A program made the translations under genes and the position numbers. From NCBI RefSeq assembly GCF_038396675.1, contig NC_088931.1, positions 72,286,501 to 72,350,500 of the forward strand: a stretch of DNA of 64,000 nt. The letters are read 5' to 3'. Shown piece after piece: positions 1-10,218 of this stretch (positions within the stretch are counted from its first letter, which is position 1; the number at the start of each line of letters is the position of its first letter). A model generated the notes under the pieces. It worked only from the letters and a program-made list of their open reading frames with translations. It was not told the origin of the DNA and did no database searches. This DNA comes from Hydra vulgaris (Eukaryota; Cnidaria; Hydrozoa; Anthoathecata; Hydridae).

Positions 1-152
1 ATTATAGAGGAGATTTTTATCAGTCAAAGTCAAGAAAAATTTTGCACAAATGATTCAGAAACAGCAAGAGAAGATGAAAACGCCCAGCTTTCTGACCAAG
101 CTGAAATGGAGGACAATAAACCATATTCAGAAATATCAAATATTCCACCAAC

Positions 153-439
153 CAGGGCTGGCGCGAGTAGGTGTCATGTGGGGTTGTGCTATTACAACTT
201 TTCCCGACTTAAAAAAAAATGTCTTCGTTTTTTAAAAATCCCGACTGCATTAAAGACTTTTGCCGACTGACTGTCTAAATTTACCGACTACCTTGTCTAA
301 AGGGTCTACATTTGCCGACTGACTTGTCAAAAAGGATCAAATTCGCCAACTAAATAAACGAAAAAATCATTAATGTGACACATTGATGTGTGTGACACCC
401 CCACACCTTCTTTTCCCCCCTCCCATCGTGCCAGCCTTG
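153..439. mobile_element. hAT-like MITE with GCCGACTGAC repeats
   Basis: The ends match as imperfect inverted repeats: CAGGGCTGGCGCGAG at the left, and CAAGGCTGGCACGAT read inward from the right. The flanking octamers ccaccaac and ccactgat agree at five positions, which suits an old 8-bp hAT target duplication. Inside are four spaced copies of a ccgact(gac) motif separated by about 35 bases (230-320). The element interrupts the 5' part of the hAT transposase pseudogene. It has no coding capacity. Confidence 0.6.
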
Positions 440-454
440 CCACTGATCTCAGGA

Positions 455-2345
455 GAAAACTTTTAACACAGAGATCCAGAAACATGTCCTGAAGTAACGG
501 ACAAAATAAATTGCTTTTTGATTCAGCATGGGCCAGAGCAAGAAAAAAGAGAATTTTTCCAAAACACGCATTGTAATTTAGACAACAGAATAACACTTCA
601 GTACAAAATGCTAAGAAAAATATATCCAAAAAGTAAAAAATTTGTTCGCCATTGGTTGCTGTACACCAATAAAAAAGTTTCATTCTTTTGTTTTTGCAGT
701 TTGTTATTTTCAACAACAAAAACCAACAATTTCACAAAAATTTTAAAAAGATTTTTTCAGTGGAAAAAACTAAATCCAAGAAATTCTGAACATGAAAACA
801 GCAATGAACATCAAAGATTCTGATCTGCAAAGAGCTATCAATAGAAAAATGAAAAAGTGGAGAGTCATCTTGAAACTGATTGTTGATGCAATTTCTTTCT
901 GTGCCAAGAACTATTTCACCCTTCGGTGCAAAATAGAAATCATCGGTCAACAAAACCGTGGAATTTTTTTAAATTTGATTGAGTTGGTAAGCCTGAACAC
1001 ATTGCATCTGTTAAAGCAAAGAAAACCATAGTGTATTAGTTTTGACCTCAAACTTAAAATGTGCTGATTAAGTTACTCGGGCAAAAAGTTAGAAATGAAA
1101 TATTGTCAACATCATAGGACCAAATTACTACTCTGCTCTGTCTGACTGTACTACAGATACCTCCCACAAGGAGCAGATGATTAGGTATGTCCATATTAAT
1201 GATGAAACCTGCTCAATTGAGGAAATTTTTGTAGACTTTATTGAGTCTCACCATAAAATGCAACAAAGATCATTGAGGAATTATAGAAGGATGGTCTAAA
1301 GATTTCTAATTGCTTTCTTTAACTGTTTAAAGTTCTAAATCTAAATTGGAAAAACTAATGAAAACATTGACCATCTCATTAAAAAAAACAATCACATTAA
1401 GTGGATTGCCAAAAAAGAAGCAATCACACCATTGCACAGACAAATCAAAGAAGTTCTTTAAGTTTTGGAATCAATTGCCCATAATCCCATGATAAATAAT
1501 GTCATAGTTTGCAGTGCAAAATATCTTATCATTCAAATTGATTTCAGCTTTTTGTGCTTGTTGGATTTCTGATGTCAAGTTCTTTCTTTAATTAACCGGG
1601 AAAACAAACTGCTTTAGTATAAAAACATTTCAATTGAAATTGCAGCAAAAAAAAAAATAATAGAAAGGATTGAAGGCTTCCATTCAAAATAGGAGAAACG
1701 TTGGGGTGAACAGCATTATCAAAGATGCCGCAGAAACAGTCAGCCAGAATAAAATTAAAGATGGAATTCTAATCAAGAGAAAGCGCAAAGTAAAAAGGAT
1801 GGTACTTTATGAAGCTTAAAACAACTTTCACCACCTCGAAGCAGAAACAGAATTCCGATTCCAGTGCAAACTTGTGTTTGACACCATTATTACATAAATT
1901 GAATGGCGGTTAGAGGCTTCTGTATCCTCTGATTTTGACTTGTGGGCATTACGTTCTAAAAGTTCAGTAAATGAACTTAAAAAAAAAGTCAAAAATTTAT
2001 TTCAGATTTAAGAGGCAGATTTAGATTCTTCTGATTTTCAGTCAGAAATGGCAAGTTTCAAATATCAAGCTGCTGCAATCATGGAAAACTTTAAAAAATT
2101 TAGCCCAATTGACATTTTGCAGCTTGTTTATAAATAAATTCATTGAATGATGTTTATCCTAACAAGGCAATTGCTATTCGCATCTTCCTTACCATACCAG
2201 CCACAGTTGCTACGTGTGAGAGGAGTTTCAGTAAACTTAAGCTCATAAAAAACTAAACGATATCAACTATGGGCCAAGAACATTTGTTTAGCCTGGCTAT
2301 AATTTAAATTGAACATGAAAGTGCCTTTGATACCTTTGATTTTGA
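455..2345 (+). pseudogene. hAT transposase pseudogene with TTF-type zinc finger
   Basis: The order of recognisable blocks is that of the zf-TTF/DUF4371 hAT transposases. A DPETCPEVTDKI...FLIQHGPEQ block lies at about 470-540. The finger region with LLYTNKKV and FCFCSLLF lies at about 655-710, followed by SEHENSNEHQ at about 785-815. The helical segment starting at INRKMKKW lies at about 838-1000. FVDFIESHHK lies at about 1230-1260. The C-terminal dimerisation block with TIPATVATCERSFSKLKLIK lies at about 2190-2250. Many stops and frameshifts separate the blocks, so this is dead. Upstream coding (1-150) also reads in part, interrupted by the MITE at 153-439. The longest surviving open stretches are 61-101 codons. 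Confidence 0.75.
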
Positions 2346-2641
2346 TGACATCACTAGTAAATTTAGAAACACTAAATTTACTAAATTTACTTTATATATT
2401 AGTAACATTTTACTTTAACATTAACAAATTTACTTTATATGTTAGTAACACTAAATTTACTAGTAATGAGTAAAAAAGTAAAGTTTAGTAACACTCATGA
2501 CAAACTGTAGTATACACTTGTTGCAATAAATTTTAGATCAATAAATCATTTTTTTGTTTTAATTTTTTTAAAGGAGGGGAGGGGGAGGGGCGCAATTTTC
2601 TTTGCTTGCCCGAAGCACAAAGTTGGCACGGTACGGCCCTG

Positions 2642-3554
2642 CTGGGCCCCCTATTTTTAAATGGCTTAAAAAGATTTTATAAACCTTGCTGGATCATTAG
2701 ATAATTTTTTTTCATAAGGCATAAGTTTATCAGCTTTGAACACTACTTTAATTGAAATATGCAGTGTAAATGGTATATCTTAATTTGAAAACTATAATGT
2801 TGAAGGAAGTATGAATGAGTCACAACATCAATAACTAGAGTAAACATGTAAATGATGAATCAGGATCCAGTAGCGTAAAAATTGAGGATATGTATGACAA
2901 TTTTTCAGAAACTAGTAATTTCCACAAATAGAGAGCAGTACTTTATTAAAATTCAATCATGATACATTATACCCTGCAACTTGCTCAGTTGAAATCGACA
3001 ACGAACAGCAAATGTTTTTGGTGGAGTAGTCACTAAAAAGTATTAAAGATATCTATCATAAAAGAAAACCTAAAGTAAAATGTTTCAGTGTCACTCTTAT
3101 TTATCGACAAATGAAAATTGGTGAAGAAGAATTAAAATATTGTAGATAAAAGTCTTTTTACATTATTTTCTTTACACCATTGAACAGCAACTTCAAGCTG
3201 TTTGTTTTTTTAGGATTTAGTGAATTCATTTACAAGCGTATTTTGATTTTTTTGTTAATGTTAATCATACTTATTTATTTGCCTAAAAATAAGATATTAT
3301 CGAAAATTCCCTAAACTGAACTAAACCTATCCACAATGCATAAGTGTAAAATAAAATCTCTTTATAAATTTTTTATCAAAAAGCTTGTTACAACTACTAC
3401 AAATCTACTTAAAATTTCTTATTTTGATTAACATCACTTAGATTTTTTTTAAAACCAAAAGAACTCATGTGGTTTTTGGGGTACCAACCATGTGGTTTTA
3501 GTAGCGCCTTAGGTACTTCCCTAAAATATAAGTTCGCAATCAAAGTATAAACAT
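2642..3554. other. unassigned AT-rich DNA
   Basis: No gene, terminal repeat or tandem array was recognised. A short repeat of catgtggtttt occurs at 3466 and 3490, and a similar string is found at 14632, just outside the split LINE. These could mark the pre-insertion flank, but this is not established. Confidence 0.4.
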
Positions 3555-4667
3555 AATAATTTATTCAGCAAACAGTTTGGTTTCCGAAAATGGCATTCGG
3601 CACATCATGCAGTAACTGATTTAGCCAGTCAAATTCTGGATGGGTTTGCTAAAAAAAGTTTTACTCTCGGCTTGTTCATCAACTTGTCAAAAGCTTTTGA
3701 CACTGTTGATCATAAAATTCTCTTGTACAAACTAGAAAAATATGGAGTAATAAATAGCAACTTAAAATTGCTGCAAAGTTACCTTAAAAATAGAAAACAA
3801 GGAGTATCTTATGATTCAACGAGTTCAAAGTTAGAAGCAATAAGCTGCGGAGTTTCTAAAGGCTTAATTCTTTTACCCTTATTATTTCTGATTTACGTAA
3901 ATGATATTTACCTATCTTCAAACATACTTAATTTTGTTCTTTTTGCTGATGACACTGATCTTTTTTATACCCATTCCAATATAAAAACAGTTTTCTTTAC
4001 TGTAAATCGTGGGCTGGAAAACCTCAATGACTGGGTTAAATCAAACAAACTCTCTTTGAATATTAGTAAAACTCAGTACATTTTATTTCATCATCAATCT
4101 AAATCCGATGACTTGCTTCTGCAACTTCCTCAGCTAATAATAAATAACAATATAGTAAACAGAGTTTCATCACTTAAAATCTTAGGAATAATATTTGATG
4201 AACATCTCAATTGGAAAAATCATATTACGCTAGTTGAAAACAAAATTTCTAAAACTATAGGAATTATGCATAAAACAAAACACCTACTAAGTAAAAAATA
4301 TTTAATAGATTTATATTACTCTTTTATTCATAGTGACGTAAGCTATTGTAATATTGCTCGGGCAAGCACTTGTGCTTCAGCATTGAAAAATATATATATT
4401 AAACAAAAAATATATATATTAAACAAAAACAAGCCAGTAGAATTATATGTAATGGGCATAAATACGCCCACTCCAAGCCGTTAGCCCGGGAAATTAAAGC
4501 TCTTAATGTCTATGAGTAAAACGTGTTCCAAAACTTGTTATTCATGTTTGAATATCAAAATGACATGCTTCCAAAATCCTTTAATAACCGATTTCTAAAA
4601 ATTAATCATAAATACTTAACGAGGTGCTCTATCCATAATTTTAATTTACCTAAGTCAACTAAAACTT
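3555..4667 (+). pseudogene. CR1/L2-like LINE reverse transcriptase, 5' part of split copy
   Basis: Reverse transcriptase of a non-LTR retrotransposon, truncated at its 5' end. Visible blocks are QFGFRKWHSAHHAV, then LSKAFDTVDHKILLYKL (palm), GVSKGLILLPLLFLIYVNDI, the catalytic FADDT at about 3941-3955, and LKILGIIFDEHLNWKNHI. A 270-codon open stretch covers 3672-4484. A frameshift near 4425 moves the conserved tail QASRIICNGHKYAHSKPLAR into another frame. The tail continues to HNFNLPKSTKT at 4667, where a 9.4-kb DNA transposon interrupts it. Coding resumes at 14051. Confidence 0.85.
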
Positions 4668-4840
4668 TACCGTGAAAATCACGGTACTATACCGTTACCC
4701 ATAAGTGCCGGTATTGTACCGTGATTATTTTACGGTAAAACACCGTGAATAAATCTCGGTAAAACGCCGTTATTTTACGGTAGAATACCGTGATTATTCT
4801 GTAATGAAACAGCGTGAATTACGGTATAGTACCGTGATTA
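4668..4840. repeat. left terminal region with ACGGTA/TACCGT repeats
   Basis: TIR followed by about a dozen copies of accgt(g/t)/acggta in both orientations, spaced 8-20 bases. The first 28 bases pair with 14023-14050 with one mismatch. Subterminal motif clusters of this kind usually bind the transposase; that role is inferred here. Confidence 0.75.
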
Positions 4841-5506
4841 ATTTACAGAAATGCCTCGCTCATTTGTTGTAAAATATTTTTTGTACAACTTAAATCAAAA
4901 TTTTTACTATTTTCGAAAATGTTTCGCCTGTTTCATTTTGTCTTATTTTTTCATTTATTTCAATTGTATTTCAATTACATTTTTTTAAATTGTATCTTCA
5001 ATTATAAATATCTATTAACATATGTTTGTTTATATGCTAATGGCAACAAAAACACGTCATATTTTTAAAAATCTTTTCAGTTTTACATTACTTACATGTT
5101 ATTAAATAGAAATAGTTACTCAGATAAATTAAATGAATATAATTAAATTCAAATAAAAGGAAAATTTAAAATCTCTTACATATCAATATGACGTTATATA
5201 AATAGTTATATTCGGTAAGTAGGAGTTTTAGAATGTATTAAATTCAAAAATAAAACAAAAGACATCATTGTAAAACTTTTGAAATTTACAAATAAATATA
5301 AATAACTACATAACAAATTGCTGTTTCAAAGTTATATTAAAAAGTTTAGCAACGTGGTAAATTCAAATATTATTAAATTTCGCAAACTTCTGCAGTATTG
5401 ACAGCACAATTTTGCTTATTGCTGAAGTCTTCTTCGTTCGCCTTGCTTTGCTCCCTTTTTCAGGATTGATGCCGAAAAATGCACTAGAACGGTCAATAAT
5501 ATATGT

Positions 5507-5582
5507 ATAAGCAGTTGACGTTTAAAAATATTCTCATCAATAAATATCATTAACATCAAATACTATGTAAACCTTAGACAAA
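5507..5582. other. short gap between 3' exons of the SAM-type gene
   Basis: Presumed intron of the SAM-type gene; no other feature seen. Confidence 0.3.
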
Positions 5583-6389
5583 TTAAACACATTTAATTAA
5601 ACATAATATAAGCATTATATACCATTGACAAAATTCTAATATTGATGAAGCTTCTTTTGGATATGGCATATTGAAAATATAAAAACTCGCAAATAAACAA
5701 CAAAATGACTTGATGAAATTGTTCATTCCATCAACTACAACAATGCAATCAATTACCAGCATGAATCGATTTGCTGTAAATAGCGAATTCCCTAAAAAAA
5801 GAATGCAAGTTGACCTAACAAAAATCCATTTTAAATATATAAAAATAAAAATGATCAAGCTCATACCTTTTTTTTTTAAATTATTTTCAAAATCTTAAAA
5901 CATATTAGAACTTGTAATTCAACATACCATAAACACATAGATGAGGAGAATTTGATCTTGGCACCAATTCTGTTTGATCCATTGTCTCCTAAACATATTT
6001 TTTTTACTACTAAATATCTTTTAGTAACTACATTGCATGTTATTATAAAATGAGTGAAACACAATTAATTGCTTGAAAATATGTATTGGATATATTTTAA
6101 ATTAATGATTACTATCTTTAACATACATCCACAAACATAAAGAGTGCGTCAAGTTTTTCATTAAAAAAACTAATCAAAGCCATTAAATCTGACAAAGTTT
6201 CATGTTTTGCTTTATCTAAATTTATTATCACCTTCTTTACTTTAAGGTCTGCTATTCCACAACTATGCAAAAATAAATATAACTTTCCATCATAAAATGC
6301 TTTCATCAAAAGTTCACCAGCATTCACTCCACCCATCAAAACATCAAAGTGATGTAGCAAACCATCAACCTAAATAGAAAAAACCAATT

Positions 6390-6392
<3 letters not shown>

Positions 6393-6481
<89 letters not shown>
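6393..6481. repeat. (AT)n microsatellite at left edge of Penelope element
   Basis: Pure AT dinucleotide run of about 88 bases ending directly at the left inverted arm of the Penelope-like element. Confidence 0.95.
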
Positions 6482-6487
<6 letters not shown>

Positions 6488-6863
6488 GTAAAAAACACTT
6501 ATCTAACTTTTATCTTCGACTCGGAGTTTCACCATCGCTGGATCATCAGGAAGAGTTACTAAACCTCAAAAAAAATTCAATTTATAGAAAAAATATTTTA
6601 CAGGAAGTTATAAATTATTATAAAAAATTTTTAATTACTATATTTTTTTGTTAACGGGAAGTTACAGAAAGTAATTATGAAATAATTTTCTTTGGAATGG
6701 GGATAGTTTAATTTGGTCATTTGTTTTTATAATTTTTTAAGAGGTATTTATTTTCGTGCCTACATTTAGAAATTAATTCAGATTTTTTATTTAATAAATT
6801 TTCTTGATTCAAATGAGTAATTATTTCAAATTTTTCTTGCAAACATAGCATACATTTTTTGGA
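6482..6863. repeat. left inverted arm of Penelope element
   Basis: Reverse complement of 7925-8306. It contains an antisense copy of the coding tail and of the hammerhead ribozyme. Confidence 0.9.
6514..6553 (-). ncRNA. hammerhead ribozyme, antisense copy in left arm
   Basis: Exact reverse complement of the 8235-8274 ribozyme. On the minus strand it has the same core boxes, stems and GTC site. Transcripts of either strand of this element would therefore each carry one ribozyme and one anti-ribozyme sequence. Confidence 0.85.
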
Positions 6864-6889
6864 CCACGCACGAATGCTTTGATGTAACA

Positions 6890-8071
6890 ATGGGAAGTTA
6901 CGACGGAGCAGAAATTTGCGAATTTGTAGGTTTATATATTTTAAATACCCTTGCTAAAATAATCCAAATTAATCAATTAGGTCTTTATCGCGACGACGGT
7001 TTAATAATAATGCATAAAAAATCAGGGCCACAACTCGATAAAATTAGAAAAGATATTATTAAAGTTTTTAAAAATATTGGCTTCCTAATTGAAATAAATA
7101 TAAATTTAAAAATAGTGAATTTTCTTGATGTCACATTTAACCTCTCAGAAAGTTCCTATAAGCCCTACAAAAAACCTAATGACGAATTATTGTATATTAA
7201 TGTAAATTCGAACCATCCCCCTCAAATTCTAAAACAAATTCCAATTTCAATTAACAATAGGCTAAACCAAAACTCTTCTAATGAAAATATTTTTAACTCC
7301 TCTAAACGCGTTTATGAAGATGCCCTTAAAAAAAGTGGCTTTCAAAATTTCGAGCTAAAATTTGAAAAGAAAATTGCAAAAAAGCGTAATAGAAATAGAA
7401 ACATAATTTGGTTCAACCCCCCGTACAGCAAAAATGTTTCAACAAATATTGGTAAAATTTTTCTAAAATTAGTAGACAAACATTTTCCTCCCTCTAATAA
7501 ATTACATAAGATTTTTAACAGAAATACCATTAAAGTAAGTTATAGTTGTACAAAAAATTTAGAAAGAATTATAAAAGGCCACAACTACGCGTTAATTAAT
7601 AAAAATGAACATATAAAAGAAAAAAACACTGATTATTGTAATTGTAAACAAAAAATAGATTGCCCTCTAAATGGAAAATGCCTTTCGAAAAATGTAATTT
7701 ACAAGTGCATTGTTTCCTCACAAAACAACCCTGATAAACAATATATTGGCTTAACCGAAGGGGAATGGAAAAAACGTTATGCCAACCACAAACAATCGTT
7801 TAAACACAAAAAATATTCAAAAGAGACTATGCTGTCAAAATATATTTGGGATTTAAAAGAAAAAAATAAAAATTTTAATTTACAATGGTCTATTCTAAAA
7901 TCTGCCCCTGCCTATAATAACATTTCCAAAAAATGTATGCTATGTTTGCAAGAAAAATTTGATATAATTACTCATTTGAATCAAGAAAATTTATTAAATA
8001 AAAAATCTGAATTAATTTCTAAATGTAGGCACGAAAATAAATACCTCTTAAAAAATTATAAAAACAAATGA
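6890..8071 (+). CDS. Penelope-like reverse transcriptase (C-terminal part) and GIY-YIG endonuclease
   Basis: A 393-codon open frame. The in-frame sequence upstream of the first ATG reads TTHECFDVT, so coding began further 5' and is truncated by the inverted arm; the ATG at 6890 is not the natural start. Residues 1-40 hold the palm region MGSYDGAEICEFVGLY and the catalytic LYRDD at 32-36. A cysteine cluster YCNC...CPLNGKC lies near residues 249-262, and the endonuclease has VIYKC, then QYIGLTEGEWKKRYANH near 284-300 and the acidic LCLQEKFDI near 351. These are the Penelope-type endonuclease features with its extra zinc-binding cysteines. Without the finger/thumb half it cannot act alone. The frame is free of stops, so this copy is probably young. 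Confidence 0.85.
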   Translation: MGSYDGAEICEFVGLYILNTLAKIIQINQLGLYRDDGLIIMHKKSGPQLDKIRKDIIKVFKNIGFLIEININLKIVNFLDVTFNLSESSYKPYKKPNDELLYINVNSNHPPQILKQIPISINNRLNQNSSNENIFNSSKRVYEDALKKSGFQNFELKFEKKIAKKRNRNRNIIWFNPPYSKNVSTNIGKIFLKLVDKHFPPSNKLHKIFNRNTIKVSYSCTKNLERIIKGHNYALINKNEHIKEKNTDYCNCKQKIDCPLNGKCLSKNVIYKCIVSSQNNPDKQYIGLTEGEWKKRYANHKQSFKHKKYSKETMLSKYIWDLKEKNKNFNLQWSILKSAPAYNNISKKCMLCLQEKFDIITHLNQENLLNKKSELISKCRHENKYLLKNYKNK

Positions 8072-8306
8072 CCAAATTAAACTATCCCCATTCCAAAGAA
8101 AATTATTTCATAATTACTTTCTGTAACTTCCCGTTAACAAAAAAATATAGTAATTAAAAATTTTTTATAATAATTTATAACTTCCTGTAAAATATTTTTT
8201 CTATAAATTGAATTTTTTTTGAGATTTAGTAACTCTTCCTGATGATCCAGCGATGGTGAAACTCCGAGTCGAAGATAAAAGTTAGATAAGTGTTTTTTAC
8301 TAATTA
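7925..8306. repeat. right inverted arm of Penelope element
   Basis: Contains the 3' end of the endonuclease frame (to the stop at 8071) and the plus-strand hammerhead ribozyme. It pairs with 6482-6863. Confidence 0.9.
8235..8274 (+). ncRNA. hammerhead ribozyme (type I, Penelope-associated)
   Basis: The core CTGATGA is at 8239-8245. Stem II is CCA/TGG around loop GCGA (8247-8256). The second core box GAAA is at 8258-8261. A very short stem III, ACT(CCG)AGT, occupies 8261-8269, and the cleavage triplet GTC ends at 8270. Stem I pairs CTTC (8235-8238) with GAAG (8271-8274). This is the minimal, short-stem-III hammerhead reported from Penelope-like elements. Cleavage is predicted after 8270. Single units with such a stem III often work best as dimers. 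Confidence 0.85.
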
Positions 8307-8369
8307 ATTATTGCTCTGTTCTTTAAGAACATTGAGCACTCTATTTGTAAAATACACTAACATAATTTA

Positions 8370-8476
<107 letters not shown>

Positions 8477-8897
8477 CCAAAACTAAATAAAATAAACTTC
8501 TACAAAAATCTAATTAAATACTATAAAAAAATCTCTATTTAGTAGTAATATAGATTAATACATACTGGTTAATAATATAAGTTATATTATTTTTAAATAA
8601 AATTAATTTAATTTACTGTAAATAAATTGGGGAATTTTATCAACAAATCATTCAATAACATCTTTTCATTTATTTCAGTTCGTTACAAATAGTATTCGAG
8701 TTCTTCAGGACTGTTTGAAACACTGAGAACTGGTTCTCGGTTCAAGCAACCATAACTATCAGTTTTTCTTTTTCTAACATCTACTGATAATTGTTCCTTT
8801 TGGGATTCCAAATTTAAAACACTCATTAATGGTGGAACACGGTTTGGCCACTGCAGATAGTCATAACGGTTTACTAGTTGTAACATTTAACTGTCAT

Positions 8898-8932
8898 GTA
8901 CTACAGTGATTGGTAGTGAATCACTGTAGTAC
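8898..8932. repeat. perfect palindrome, 14-bp arms
   Basis: gtactacagtgatt and its complement are separated by seven bases (8898-8911, 8919-8932). It sits at the 3' boundary of the SAM-gene exon that ends KDEYG. Confidence 0.9.
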
Positions 8933-9111
8933 CATACTCATCTTTAAACGATTTAGGATATTTGGCAACCATAGAAGATGCAATTACATCTAAATGTTTT
9001 TTTAATGGCTTTGGGCAAACAGCAAGGAAATCATTTATAATAATTCTTATAATTGCACACTGAAGTGCTGTTGAAGGTCTTTCTCCAGCTGCTAATGACA
9101 TTTTTTTAGAT

Positions 9112-9184
9112 GTGCTGCTGATTGGTATTTGACATTTGTTTTACCTGCTAGGTAAAACAAATGTCAAATACCAATCAGCAGCAC
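9112..9184. repeat. perfect palindrome, 35-bp arms, across an exon border
   Basis: The arms 9112-9146 and 9150-9184 are perfectly complementary around a 3-base loop. The predicted acceptor of a SAM-gene exon (exon starts at 9147 on the minus strand) lies in the loop, so one arm is coding and the other is intron. Confidence 0.95.
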
Positions 9185-10218
9185 TTACATGTTTAATCTT
9201 GATTACTAGACAAAATTGACACAATATTTAAAATAGAGCAATTAAATATATAAAGAACACTAACTAAATATTTTATTAACAACTTTTTTTAATAACTTAC
9301 TCGAATTAGTTGAGTTATTTTTCACTTCAACTGTGGGCACCATTTGTATGCTGGATTGTGTGGCCACAATAAAATCTACAGAGTTTTGGGATTGTTCTGC
9401 ATAAAATTTTATTAATATTATAAATAAAAATATATAAATGTATATGATAATAAAAATAATATTTATTTTGAGTATCATAAATCTTTTTTACCAGAGCTTT
9501 CCTTTGCCCAAGATTCAAGGAGTTTGCGTTGTTGGATGGGTTTTAGCAAAACCAAATCATCAACTTTAACCAGGTAGAGATCTGTTTCATTTTCAACACC
9601 TATTTCCCATAAATTTTTCACAACCTGGTTTAAAACACATCCGTCAATATTTGGCAGTGTTCTTAAAATATTACATTTAATAACCTCCATTATCTAAAAA
9701 AATAGATCATATATAACATGTGTATATCATAAGAGTATCATAATAAAAGTAATATTATATTGTAAGTAAATTTTACAGAGTTTGATGTGGTTATTTAATT
9801 TAAAAGATTACAACTAATTAAATTTAAAAAACATATATATAGTATTCACAAAATGTAGTATTCAAAAAAAAAAAATTAAATTAAAAATATATATATAAAA
9901 TATTAAAAATTATACTTGCTTCCATTTTAAATTATACTAAGCAAAAAAACAAAACATTAAAAAATTTAACAAAATTCTTAGTAAGGCATTATACATATAA
10001 TTATGCAGCAAAATTCTTAAAAAAGAAAGTTTTCTTAAAATGTTTTTATAATACTCTCTACTATTGTTTTTGATTGGTTCTTATGACTGGTTCTTTAAAT
10101 AATATTTCTGAAAAAAACTGCACACATTTACTGCATAAATACTATAAATAAAATAGTTTACAAATAAAATCTTTTATCATGATATTGCCAAATAAAATAT
10201 ATAACTTTTAAAAATTAT

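Larger units (their letters stand above)
1..2641 (+). mobile_element. hAT element remnant (TTF-finger/DUF4371 type), 5' end outside window
   Basis: A hAT-type DNA transposon runs off the left edge of the window. Its decayed transposase reads on the plus strand to about 2345. The right end is proposed at 2641 because the reverse complement there begins CAGGGCCGTACCGTGCC, a typical hAT terminus. No left terminus or target duplication can be checked. The G-rich stretch at 2570-2600 lies just inside the end. Confidence 0.7.
6482..8306 (+). mobile_element. Penelope-like element with 382-bp inverted arms
   Basis: The left arm 6482-6863 is the reverse complement of 7925-8306, nearly base for base. 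The arm contains the last 49 codons of the element's own reading frame plus its 3' region, so the 5' end carries an inverted copy of the 3' end, a known Penelope arrangement. Between the arms lie the C-terminal reverse transcriptase and the GIY-YIG endonuclease. The 5' part of the reverse transcriptase is missing. The sequence beyond the right arm (8307-8370) continues as the Penelope terminus into an AT run. The element is inserted in an intron or exon gap of the SAM-type transposon gene. Confidence 0.85.

Noticed and set aside
327..719. 130-codon minus-strand reading frame
   Set aside because: It is antisense to the TTF-finger hAT transposase, which explains the sequence better, and it runs into the MITE.
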